Assembly: GCF_932274485.2 (NCBI RefSeq)
Contig: NC_065882.2
Span: 29,530,890 to 29,594,889, forward strand
DNA: 64,000 nt
Source: Patella vulgata
Lineage: Eukaryota; Mollusca; Gastropoda; Patellidae
Direction of reading: 5' to 3'
The position numbers and the translations under genes were made by a program. Below are positions 45,846-56,896 of the stretch, one piece after another (position 1 is the stretch's first letter; the number at the start of each line of letters is the position of its first letter). The notes below the pieces were generated by a model. That model was not told the DNA's origin. It made no database searches and saw nothing but the letters and a program-made list of their open reading frames with translations.

Positions 45846-46239
45846 CTTAGAGCCACCAAAGCTAGTTAAAAAGTTATTATGTGCGCAGTGAGCCTAAAAT
45901 AACCCGATTTTCCGATATTTTTGGTACATCTATGGTAATATATGTTGACAAAACAGCAAAGAAGGCTTCTGGAATTTTGCAGTCTAGTAGTTCATTCATC
46001 CCTTGATTCTGTGAAATATTAAGTATGCTGCCACCAAAGCTGGTTTGAATACTTTTTGATGCAGGTACCCTTTTCTGCGTGCTCACTTAGTCTAGTGTGC
46101 GACATTTTAGTGTGTGTACAGTAATGACTTAATGTGGTTATTTTTTGTCTAGTACTTATATTATGTATTAATGTGTTTTAAAATGTTATTTACTAATACA
46201 AAGGTAACAATTATTATTTGTTTTTATTGCCGTTCAACG

Positions 46240-46450
46240 TGGTTTCGAATCCCCGGTTGTACGTGACAAGGAGTAGGGTCGCCTGTCCAACCTCGTGGGT
46301 TTTCTCCTGGTCCTCCGGTTTCCTCCCACTGCTAAAGACCCCTATGCGCAAGCGAATTATTGAAATAAAATTAAAAACCATATGTTAGTCCCGAAATGAC
46401 CTAGTTTGTGTCGAGTGGACGTTAAACCCCATTTCTCTCTCTTTCTCTAT
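46240..46450 (+). mobile_element. SINE 1 copy, 5' truncated, complete tail
   Basis: It starts at the B-box (GGTTTCGAATCCCCGG), runs through the central block and the AGTCCCGAAATGACCTAG region, and ends GGACGTTAAACCCCATTTCTC with a CT-rich tail. Confidence 0.85.
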
Positions 46451-46534
46451 TGACGTTCGAAATGAAAATGAGAGGGGGGGGGGGAATAGGGTTGAACGTC
46501 CACTCTACAAATCAAGCAATTAACAGTGTTTTTA

Positions 46535-46645
46535 GTGGGGGTGGGGGGCGGAGGACCGGAAGAAAACCCATAAGGTTGGACAGATGACCCTACTCCTTGT
46601 CACATATAAGCGGCGGATCGAAACTAGAGTCCCTCCCTCCGCGCC
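46535..46645 (-). mobile_element. SINE 1 fragment
   Basis: In minus orientation: GTTTCGATCCGCCGCTTAT, GACAAGGAGTAGGGTCATCT, GGGTTTTCTTCCGGTCCTCC. Head and tail are absent. Confidence 0.7.
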
Positions 46646-46861
46646 CCACACATCACCACGCCAATTTGTACACGGGACCTCGGTTTTTCATGCCATCCGA
46701 ACAACATGCTGTCCCTATGCCTTCCGTCCTACACCACTGACAAGGGGTCCCTTGCCAGAAAAGTCCCGACTACGCACTGAGCCACAGCAGCCCCTATTTC
46801 ATTTCAAATTTGGACACAGAACTTCGGTCTTTTTTATCCCATCCTTCCTTCACAACTGGGG

Positions 46862-47134
46862 GGTTTGATGGCCGAATGGTTAGCACGTGCGTGCTGTATC
46901 ATACGGCCTGTCATTCAGTCAACTGGCATGGTTTCGAATCCCCGGTTGTACGTGACAAGGAGTAGGGTCGCCTATCCAACCTTTTGGGTTTTCTCTGGGT
47001 CCTCCGGTTTCCTCCCACTGCTTAAGACCCCTATGCGCAAGCGAATTAATGAAATAAAATTAACCATATGTTAGTCCCGAAATGACCTAGTTTGTGTCGA
47101 GTGGACGTTAAACCCCATTCCTCTCTTTCTCTCC
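46862..47134 (+). mobile_element. SINE 1, full-length copy
   Basis: The reference copy for the family, about 270 bp. The tRNA-like head has A-box TGGCCGAATGG (46868-46878) and B-box GGTTTCGAATCCCC (46930-46944), an internal RNA polymerase III promoter. A conserved central block GGGTTTTCTCTGGGTCCTCC and CCTCCCACTGC follows, then AAGCGAATTAATGAAATAAA, GTCCCGAAATGACCTAGTTT and GGACGTTAAACCCCATTCC with a CTCTTT tail. It depends on a LINE for movement. Confidence 0.85.
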
Positions 47135-47182
47135 TTCACAACTGACATTGGTAAACCCTGCCAGAAAATTTGAGATAAACTT

Positions 47183-47550
47183 TGATGAAATGAAATGAAA
47201 TGAAATAGTGTTTAACGTCCTACTGTTCTGCTCCGACTGGGCTAATGAAGACGGGCATACACCATACAGTGTGCTATTACGAAAATTGTGCCCGGGCAGC
47301 GGCACCAAGGCCTCGGCTTATATCGAATTCAAACTTCCAATTACGTGCACGCCAATTTATAGCCTCGGTTTTTCGACCCATCCGAACAACTAGACAGCTG
47401 TCCTTGCTAAGCCCTCCGCCCTGCACCACTGACAAGGGGAAACCACATTGGAAAACCCTGATGAACTTTCTCGGCTAATGCAGGGATCGAACATGTGATC
47501 TCCAGTTTAGTAAGCCAGCATCTTACCCACTTAGCCACCGTGGCTCCGAA
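47183..47550 (-). mobile_element. SINE 2, full-length copy
   Basis: In minus orientation: head GGAGCCACGGTGGCTAAGTG, B-box TGTTCGATCCC, body as at 43591, then CGGGCACAATTTTCGTAATAG and a 3' end GGACGTTAAACACTATTTC with a TTTCA repeat tail (47183-47206). It is about 368 bp. The 3'-terminal motif is shared with SINE 1 although the bodies differ. Confidence 0.85.
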
Positions 47551-47663
47551 CTTTAATGATGTTAGAGGGAAACGTCCTACTCACTGAGCCACCCTAACCC
47601 CCACTTCATTTCGATTCCGGACAAGGGGCCTCGTTTTTTTTTATGCCATCCGAACGACTATAT

Positions 47664-47851
47664 CGCCGTAAATTTTTTTCCATAAAATTTACGGAAAAAA
47701 TGGCTGGCAGCTAGGTTGCCAACTAATGTACGTAAAAATTACGACACACCATAAATATAATATTTTTACGAACATGTCGTAAAAATTACGACCAAAGATT
47801 GGCAACCTACCTGCCAGCCATTTGTTCGTAAATTTTACGGAAAATGTTTTA
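47664..47851. mobile_element. Foldback element of about 190 bp
   Basis: Inverted arms of about 46 bp: left AAATTTACGG, AAATGGCTGGCAG and TAGGTTGCCAA; right TTGGCAACCTA, CTGCCAGCCATTT and CGTAAATTTTACGG. Between them lie two short palindromes of the type CGTAAAAATTACG. There is no coding potential. Confidence 0.8.
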
Positions 47852-48814
47852 TAGCAGTAAAAAACTTATGGTATGATAAGCATCAAAAAGACATTTACTT
47901 AAGATTAAAAACAGAATTTAATTATTCAAAACAAAATATAATTCCTCAAAAATGCTTTTACATGATAGTTTAAGATATAATAAAAAGACCTGAAAATACT
48001 GGAAATTGGAGATTACTGTCAGTAAGTAAAGCTAACAACTGCCTTAAAAAAAAACCTGTCAACCACAAATCCATATTTTTAAAATATTTGATCAAGAGCA
48101 GGTTTGCTATTACAATATGGAGGTTTAGAGATTGAAAATATTCTTTGGCTGTCAAGCAGTTTGGTGGTATATTTCAACAAAAACAAAGCTCTTTACATAA
48201 TTCTTCATTAATAATAATGAACATTTGTACATGGAAAAATGAAGACTTTAAAAAAAAAAGAAAAAGAATGTTACCCTTATTAACAAGAGAAATAACTCTC
48301 CAAAATATTTGTCAAGTTCTCTAAGACAGGCAAACACAAATTTCCAGCAAGTAAAAAATGAAAATTTCCATGGATGTATCAAATAATAAATAATGGGTAG
48401 CAACAAAATACAAATGTCCAAAGGAAAGTTCATGAAAAATTTAACAATAATAAAATTATCCATTTAAATTCTTGTACATGTAACATTTACATTATAATAT
48501 TTAAATGATTTTTTTATAGTATAACAATAGCATTCAGAATCTATTCTACAAAAATAAAATCAGTGTTACAATAGTATTACCCTCAAATCTTTTTCTAAAA
48601 TCTTACCAAGGTATTATAATATTTACCTCAAATCTATTATTTAAAACATCAACAACATAAAAAAAACTATCACCTTATCAGTAAATTATAACAGTAAAAC
48701 ATGATCTAATGAAATCATGAAAATTTTTTGAGATTAACGAATTTGCATTCTAAATGTTTAAATGAACAATTTAAAATCTAACAATTATTGAACCCCAAAA
48801 GTATCATGACTTTA
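47852..48814. other. No gene recognised
   Basis: AT-rich sequence with no repeat, coding or RNA signal that I can support. Confidence 0.5.
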
Positions 48815-49212
48815 AAGGACGATATTGGTGCCAGTCATTATCACATATGTGATAGAACTGGTTAAACACGTTCCAAATATATTTTTAACACAGAGATCAT
48901 TGCTACGATAGCTGAGTAATACAAGTTTCCCGTATCGGAAGTGACGAACGCCAAAGGAAAACACGAGTCGCCGCTCTATATATACTGACTGAAGCGACGA
49001 GTGATAACAGATACACGGCCGAATTTCTACTCACTAATAATTCCTTCGATGACCAAAAGTTGTTATATGGGACTGTAAGAGGATATCTGACAATTCAATA
49101 AAGTAATTGAATGTCATTAGATAAGAGAACACAACAACTGTTGGTCTTCAAAGGAATTATTAGTGAGCAGAAATTCGGCCGTGTATCTGTTATCAATCGT
49201 CGCTACGGTCAG
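48815..49212 (+). mobile_element. Long foldback element, copy 2, partial
   Basis: The left arm (48815 to about 49130) matches 63331-63650, with TTTAAAGGAC at the edge, CACATATGTGATAG and CGGAAGTGACGAACGCCAAA. Part of the right arm follows at about 49136-49212. The loop and the start of the right arm are deleted, and the outer right arm is replaced by a family A element beginning at 49213. Confidence 0.8.
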
Positions 49213-50362
49213 TTATATACTGCCAGAGTTATGGCCCTTGATCACGTCAAAAAATCTTGTGGACGCTCTAGAGGTCAAAGTTAATATCCGATTGACCTTA
49301 AATTTATACACAGTGTTTAAGGTCATGAGGCGAAGAAGCCTATTGATCTTCAGCGATTTCCGATAATTACTACCAGAGTTATGGCCCTTGATCACTTTGA
49401 AAAATCCTGTGGACGCTCTAGAGGCCAAAGTTAATATCCGATTGACCTTAAATTCATACACAGTGTTTAAGGTCATGAGACAAAGAATCCTAATGATTTT
49501 CAGCGATTTCCAATAATTACTGCCAGAGTTATGGCCCTTGATCACTTTGAAAAATCTTGTGGACGCTCTAGAGGCCAAAGTTAATACCCGATTGACCTTA
49601 AATTTATACACAGTGTTTAAGGTCATGAGACAAAGAAGCCTGTTGATTTTCAGCGATTTCCGATAATTACTGCCAGAGTTATCGCCCTTGATACTTTGAA
49701 AAATCTTGTGGAGCTCTAGAGGCCAAAGTTAATATCCGATTGACTTTAAATTTATACACAGTGTTTAAGGTCATGAAACGAAGACGCCTATGCATGGGGC
49801 AGAACTTTATAAAAACCAAACCATACACAGTGTTTGAGGTTATGAGACGAAGAATCCTATTGATTTTCAGCGATTTCTGATAATTACTGCCAGAGTTATG
49901 GCCCTTGATCACTTCAAAAAATCTTGTAGATGCTCTAGAGGCTAAAGTTAATATCCAATTGACTTTAAATTTATACACAGTGTTTGAGGTTATGAGACGA
50001 AGAATCCTATTGATTTTCAGCTATTTCTGATAATTACTGCCAGAGTTATGGCCCTTGATCACTTCAAAAAATCTTGTGGACGCTCTAAAGGCCAAAGTTA
50101 ATATTCGATTGACTTTAAATTTATACACAGTGTTTAAGGTCATGAAACGAAGACGCCTATGCATGGGGCAGAACTTTATAAAAACCAAACAAATTCTAAT
50201 GGTTTTCTGATGATTACTTCATGAGTTGTTGCTCTTAATCAGTTTTTAGTGTATTATAAATGTTTCATTACCGAAAAAAGTAAGAATATGCGACAACTCT
50301 TGTTGACTGCCCGGACGATTGAGCTGCTGTGGGCGTATGTTTCGTTGCCTGGCAACCTATCT
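49213..50362 (-). mobile_element. Family A element, 3' end lost
   Basis: In minus orientation the 5' end is at about 50362 (GTTGCCAGGCAAC, CATACGCCCACAGCAGC) with the full 5' module (about 50140-50335), then six core units of 150 bp. The array stops abruptly at 49213 without microsatellite or hairpin. About 310 bp around the 5' module (50025-50335) look identical to 9905-10199. Confidence 0.8.
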
Positions 50363-52049
50363 TTTTATGTATGATGGGTAACCCCTCCAAACCCCACTGC
50401 CAAAATTTTAGATCAATCGAACCATTTTTAGAGCGTAGAAAAAAAATTGAAATTTTAAGACCGAAAAAAGCCAAAAAATCTTCATTTTCAGGCCACTTTT
50501 CAATTATTTCGTACAACTAAACTACGGCGTTATAGCGTAGCAGATATGGTTAGTGAGTATACATTCTGAAAGTTTGGTGGATTTTCATGGCGCGGTTTTT
50601 GGTATAGGGACTTATTGCTGCAAGGTACCAAAATAGCTCAATTTAGGTATGTCATTTTATTCTATCTATATCTCACCCACTGCGGGTTTAAGTATTTTTT
50701 GGAATGCTGACTGAAAAGGCAATAATCTATAGTATTAAGATCAAGAAAAAAATTGGGTGGCACTCGACCTGTTTAGTAGTAAATAATTTCCATTTTTGTA
50801 CAAAAATAACAATTTTCAACAAAAATGACGAAAAATAAACCGCTTTTTTTACACACTGAAAAGTGTAACATTGCACCTGAAACCAAATTAACGTGGATTC
50901 CAGTTCCATTAAGAGCAAGCCATAATAAAAATAGAAATAAACAAATAAATATAAACGCAGATTATATACTTTCATCAAAAAATTCAAGTTTAAAAAATAC
51001 TTATTACTATCTATCTATCTAATCACGAAAACTGAGTTCACAATTACACCGTTAAAATTTATCTATCTATGTATCCAATAAGTATCTTATCACGAAAACT
51101 GAGCTCACAGTTACACCGTTAAAATTTTCAAACGATGAAGTTTGAAAAGCTTAATTTACTGTAAATGCCAAAAGTGCTGCTTTTGGTAAATACAATTAAT
51201 CCCTCTAGACTATTTGTCAACATTTTATTAATTCGGCAATATAACCTCATGATCTAGTAGAAGGATGATGAATCTTTGAACAGCAAATCGTAAAAACTAA
51301 ATAGTGTACTAGTCATATACATCTGTCTATACTTGACAAACGAATCAAGCGATATTTCAAAAAGACAAAAAACAAATTGTATATGAGCGTAAGGTCACTA
51401 TTTTAGCATACTCCCCGCAGTGTTTAGTTTGATTATACCTAATCCTACTCAACACTGCCGTAATGAAAGCAAATTTCTGTTCCAAATTATGACTCGTCAA
51501 TAGTCCGATTAACAACCAATACCTAACTGCGTAACAATATCATTTTGGTTTAAACAGAGTTTCAAATATGTTAACATAACGTTACGTCATGATTCACGAA
51601 ATTTATTACGCCCAATTACCAATTAACCAGTGCATAGCAGAATATTGCAGAAAAAAAACTAATTGCGTGACAAACGAGGTTATCAATATGGCTACAATGT
51701 AAACAATGCTGTTTGGAGACGAACAATACTTTCACGCCGTTTTTAATACCTTAAATCACTGTCCAAAGTTTTAGGGAAGACCCCAGATTAAATGAAAGAC
51801 TTTACTTAGGAGCGATTTGATTGAACGGGAAGAATAGACACACTCCCCCAAAAACATAAATATCAGAAGTCAATCCAGCAATGGCCAGAGCGGCATTTCT
51901 CTGGCTATTGCTTCAGGAATATGCTATTATAGTTTCTTTCGGATAACTGACTACTAAACCGCATTTTATTTGTGCAAAAGACAGGAAAATGAACAGCTGA
52001 TTTCATCCGCCATCTTCGATGCTGGAGTGCAAATCTAACTTCGGCCTGA
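50363..52049. other. No gene recognised; short direct repeats
   Basis: No coding region is supported. A ~38-bp direct repeat (ATCACGAAAACTGAG...TACACCGTTAAAATTT) occurs at about 51022 and 51091, each copy next to an ATCT microsatellite. The string CTATATCTCACCCACTGCGG near 50664 recurs inverted near 53267. Confidence 0.5.
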
Positions 52050-53120
52050 CGAATAATAATAATATTAATATGTACATTTATATAGCGCACCTACTCCATG
52101 TACAGAAGCATGTCCACTGCGCATACAATTAAATTAATTTAATTAATCTTGATAAGTCTTGCTGTAAAACAAGAAAGGGTTTGAGATGATTTAATGATCT
52201 CTGGAAGATTGTTACGCAGTTTAGGTGCTTTCACTGAGCACGATCCGTATCCAAATGATATTAATTTTTACCTTGAGCAACAAAACTGATGAATGTGTGT
52301 TCGGCCGGAGGTTACTCGAGGAAACTTGTATGTGCATAAAGTTAGATAAGTATATTTGAGCTAAACCATTCACTGTGAATGATTCACACACTGATACTTC
52401 AAAGACAGACTTTTGAAGATGATTGGCAGCCAATAGATTGATTTCAGAACAGGAGTAATATGAGAGTGTTTTGATAATCTGGTAAGAATTCGAGCTGCGG
52501 TATTTTCTACAAGTTGATTTTTTTAATATTGGCACTAGATGTTTCTACTAACAAACCCTGTTACAGTGGTCAATCCTTGGGAATACCAAAGAACATATAA
52601 GTGTAGCAGCTGCTTCCTGGCTAATAAAGTTCCTGGACCAAAGATAACAGTTTCGACAAATTTCACTAATGTGACTCTCCATGCTCAAATTGGACCCCAA
52701 GAGGACACCTAACCTCTTCACAGTGGCTCATGGTAAAAATATTGCATCTCGTACAACCACATCATTTGAACTTGTATTTTTCAGATGTGTATTTTGACCA
52801 CATAAAATACATTCTGATTTACTTAATTCAATTAAATTTAATTTCAACATATTTCTTGTCATCCTATCTTTAATGTCATGTGTACACAATTTGATGTCAG
52901 AATAATTAGGGAATGAAACAGTTTTTGAAAGGGAATAACTTGCGATCAGCTGTGTATCATCTGCATAAGAATGTCGTCCTAGAAACCATGATTATTGATT
53001 AGTTGTCCCAAATTCTTAGTATACATTACAGAAAGGACAGGTCCAAGGACTTATCCTTGTGGAACTCCCGAATCATTTGTACCGGCCCTACACAGAGTTG
53101 CTGGAATGAATGATTTTATT
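52050..53120 (-). mobile_element. L2-like LINE fragment (LINE 4), 3' half
   Basis: On the minus strand, codons resemble L2/CR1-group RT: GVPQG.VLGPVL near 53065 with TAA at the second G+1 position, YADDTQL near 52955, ESHISEICRNC, QEAAATLICSLVFPRIDHCN, then the C-terminal NGLA.IYLSNFMHI and APKLRNNLPEIIKSSQT. It ends in a TTATTATTATTC microsatellite tail at about 52052-52064. The frame is broken in many places, so only 52221-52535 stays open. It is a 5'-truncated old copy. Confidence 0.75.
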
Positions 53121-53287
53121 GGAAAAATGATGTCAAAAATGAAGTCAATTTCTTCAAGTTCGACCATCTAATTTAATATGAAAGAAATCCGTGCCAGTCA
53201 TTTTGTCAAAACCAAATATTAGTATTAGTAGTCCTCAACTTTCATTATTAATAGAATTGTCCTCAGCCCCGCAGTGGGTGAGATATA

Positions 53288-53840
53288 GCATCATGAAATT
53301 TATATGTTTTAGCATATAGCAAAAACTACGACGCAAAATAAATTCCTCATAGCCTCAAATGGTTTCAGAAAAATTTAATAGTCATATATATTGAAGTAGT
53401 ACACATGATCATTCATAAAAAAATAATTTAAAAAAAAAATCATTAGGCAATGTATGGGAAATAATTGAATTTAGGGATTTTTTTCAAAAAAATGACGGTT
53501 TTTAAACTCTAAAATGGCCATAGCTGGTTCTCCGTAACTACAAGGTTGGTGACCCTCATATTTCATGTGGGGTATACGGGGTATCCAATGACCAAATCTG
53601 CAAAGTTTGGTCAAAATCGCCCGACACCGCTTGTGCCGTTTTTTTTTTTTTAAATTTTGCATGATTATCTCGCGAACTCATTCTTTAAAAATATCACGAT
53701 ATTTAATAATAATGTCACTTTGCTATTAAAAAATTTGATATAAATGCATTAAAGCTGACTACAGTGTAAGAATTGTGGCTAAGAACTGCTTTATTCATAC
53801 ACTTTAAACTTTGCTTTTTTTATAATATAGATTTAATAAG
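53288..53840. other. No gene recognised
   Basis: AT-rich sequence with T tracts; no supported feature. Confidence 0.5.
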
Positions 53841-54717
53841 ATAGGTTGCCAGGCAACGAAACATACGCCCACAGCAGCTATATCGTCCGGGCAGTCAACA
53901 AGAGTTGTCGCATATTTTTACTTTTTTCGGTAATGAAACATTTATAATACATGAAAATCTGATTAAGAGTAACAACTCATTAAGTAATTATCAGAAAACC
54001 ATTAGAATTTGTTTGGTTTCTATAAAGTTCTACCCAATGCTAACGTTTAGTATATGAAACTTTTAACATCATGGATCTAGCTGTTCAACTCATAAAGATT
54101 CATTGAAAATCAATATACTTGTTCTTCTCAAGACCTTAAACTCTGTGTATCAATCTGAAGTCAATCGGATGATAACTTTAGCCTCTAGAGCGTCACAAGA
54201 TTTTTCTAAGTGATCAAGGGCCATAACTCTGGTAGTAATTATCCGAAATCCTTGAAAATCAATCTGATTCTTCATCTCATGGCCTCAAACACTGTGTATA
54301 AATTTAAAGTCAATCGGATATTAACTTTAGCCTCTAGAGCGTCCACAAGATTTTTCAAAGTGATCAAGGGCCATAACTCTGGCAGTAGTTATCGGAAATC
54401 GCTGAAAATCAATAGGCCTCTTCGTCTCATGACCTTAAACACTGTGTATATATTTAAAGTCAATCGGATATTAACTTTGACCTCTAGAGCGTCCACAAGA
54501 TTTTTGAAGTGATCAAGGGCCATGACCCTGGCAGTAATAATCGGAAATCGCTGAAAATCAGTAGGCTTCTTCGTCCCATGACCTTAAACACTGTGTATAA
54601 ATTTAAAGTCAATCGGATATTAACTTTATCCTCTAGAGCGTCCAGAAGCAATTGTGGACGCCGGACGGACAGGGGCGACAACAATATACGACCACATTTC
54701 AATGTGGGCGTATAAAA
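53841..54717 (+). mobile_element. Family A element, complete ends
   Basis: The best single copy of family A, about 877 bp. The 5' end is GGTTGCCAGGCAACG with CATACGCCCACAGCAGC; a ~270-bp 5' module (TCGTCCGGGCAGTCAACAAG) is followed by four core units, a GGAC microsatellite (54661-54670), GGGGCGACAACAATA and the hairpin ATACGACCACAT/ATGTGGGCGTAT plus AAAA. The CGCCCACA of the 5' end is inverse to TGTGGGCG at the 3' end. Confidence 0.85.
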
Positions 54718-55331
54718 ATCAACAAAACAGCATCCTTTTTGGATAAAAACGTTTCAATGCTTTTTATTTTAACACAATTACAGGAGACATTACTTATGCC
54801 TGCACATACAATTAAATTAAATACAACCGCTGATGTTTAAAAATCGTCTGCTTGTGTAAGAAAATTCTCAAATATCATGTGCAGCGGAAGTAAGTAGATG
54901 CGGTCTTCAAGTCTTGTATTGTAAGTTCAAACAGTTTAACAAATACTAAATGATCCGGACTATCTTCCATTCAAGCATTCGATTGGCTGCGGTATTCCTG
55001 GCCTGACAGTGACAGTAATCTATTTATAGATCGTTTTATTCTTGCTTTCAGAAATTAAGTTTCGTAGAGTTTTCTAAAAAAAATATTCGTTTTTTAAAAA
55101 TATGACAACCTATTTATAGCCTGGTAATTAGCTGTGGTAGTGGGAAATTTCAGGCGTTTAGTAGGCCTAAGCTTTACATGTAGTAACAACTGACAATTTA
55201 CTGTTGACTAAAAACAAAGTAAAAGTAACACATACACATGCAGAGAAAAACGGCTGCGGACACTGCACAAGTGTTTTCAACATTTAACGATTCTCAAAAC
55301 ATTAGTTTTATTATAGTTTATTGCCATCTCA
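54718..55331. other. No gene recognised
   Basis: Unique-looking AT-rich sequence; no supported feature. Confidence 0.5.
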
Positions 55332-55575
55332 AGTAGCGTAAACATATGGTATATCAAGGTTGTGGACCCTACAGAGGTCACAATTTTTATCCGATTTTGT
55401 TGAAACTTGAAATGTAAGTTTATAACCCAAAGATCTCGGTTCCTTTCGATATTTGCGCATATCGAATAGTAATTTCCTGAATTATGGCCCTTGATTGTAG
55501 GAAAAATCACTTTCGTTTGAGCTTGTTCTCTAGCCATCTCTCGAAAATGTGGGCGTATCTTGCCTGGCAGCCACT
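55332..55575 (-). mobile_element. Family B element, 5' fragment
   Basis: In minus orientation: GGCTGCCAGGCAAGATACGC with CCACATTTTCGAGAG, then half of a higher-order unit ending at GGTCCACAACCTTGATATAC. The rest is lost. Confidence 0.75.
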
Positions 55576-55810
55576 GGTTAATAAAGATCGTAAACTTGAT
55601 TGCCTAATAATTAAGGATGTATACGGCTACTCGGTTAACCGGTCACGGTTCGGTTGCACTGGTGAATGGTTAAAAAAACTACAAACCGATATTCGTTTTC
55701 ATATCATATCTGACCTTCAAAACAAGGAATGGTAGCCACAACAATGTTTTCTTTCACTAAAGACCATATAAATACTTCATATAGCACATGTCATTTATAA
55801 TATACTAGCA

Positions 55811-56315
55811 GGATACCCGGTTTCGCTCGGGGGTCATAACTCCGAAACCGGAAGTGGTAGACTAACGCCACCTGGCCTATGTTACTCCCCGGTCCGAGCT
55901 ACCCCTATACCCCAAATTTCAGACTCGGGGCAGACCTAGTGTAGCCGCCAACCCCGAACAGACCGGCTTCGCTCGGGGGTCATTACTCGGAAACGGGAAG
56001 TGGTAGACTAACGCCACCTAGCCTATGTTACTCCCCGGTCCGAGGTACCCTTATACCCCAAATTTCAGACTCGGGGCAGACCTAGTGTAGCCGCCAACCC
56101 CCGAACAGACAGACAGACAGATACCCGGCTTCGCTTGGGGGTCATAACTCCGAAACCGGAAGTGGTAGAATAACGCCACCTGGCCTATGTTACTCCACGG
56201 TCCGAGTTACCCCTATACCCCAAATTTCAGACTCGGGGCAGACCTAGTGTAGCCGCCAACCCCGAACAGACAGACAGACAGACAGACAGACGAACAAACG
56301 ACAGTCACAAATATA
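55811..56315 (+). repeat. Three tandem GC-rich units ending in an AGAC microsatellite
   Basis: Three copies of about 146-162 bp begin near 55811, 55957 and 56119: CCCGGCTTCGCTCGGGGGTC, CGAAACCGGAAGTGGTAGAC, CTATACCCCAAATTTCAGAC and GACCTAGTGTAGCCGCC. The array closes with AGACAGACAGAC, AACAAACGACAG and ATATATATATAGAT. Similar CCCGGCTTCGC modules occur in many animal genomes as parts of retrotransposon ends; I do not assign a family. Confidence 0.7.
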
Positions 56316-56327
56316 TATATAGATAAT

Positions 56328-56896
56328 TGTGGTTTCCGGGCTCAAGCCTTCAAGGTCAATATTCAACAATGCGTAAACATAAATTCTCAGTTATTTCAAA
56401 TCATCAAAAAACTAGTTTCTTCAATTATAATCTGTTTAATTTCAATAATGATAATGATGATGATAACGATTACAATAAAACTTGCTTTTACGCTTACGAT
56501 TAACTGAAAAATATAAGAAAATAAAAGAATATTCAGTTTTTGAGTTCTAAACTGACAAAATAAGTCTTTCTATTCTTCAAAACGTTCATAGTCGCTTCAT
56601 TAAATATTCAGATTTCTGCTTGAAAAGTCTACTTTCTATTTAAATCTGCACGTGCTGTAAATGACAACAATCTATGGTCCGAGTCCAATTTACAAACCAT
56701 GCGGTGCCTAATTAAAATACGATTTCTGACAATGTATACAAATGACACATGTTAAATTATTGTTCAAAAAGTTATTGGGACAGGTTTGCAGTTATAATTA
56801 CCGAATTGTTGACGACCACGTCCTATTTTCTCGGATTAATCTTGAAAAGTTGCAAACATCATATATTCGTCGCTCGATGACTTCATTTTCTAAGAG
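56328..56896 (-). repeat. 3' LTR of the BEL/Pao element
   Basis: 569 bp; plus-strand edges TGTGGTTTCCGGGCTC and CATTTTCTAAGAG. In element orientation it ends in ...CCACA. Confidence 0.88.

Noticed and set aside
46862-46945. A tRNA gene
   Set aside because: A and B boxes are present, but no acceptor stem closes and the sequence continues as a SINE body found in several copies.
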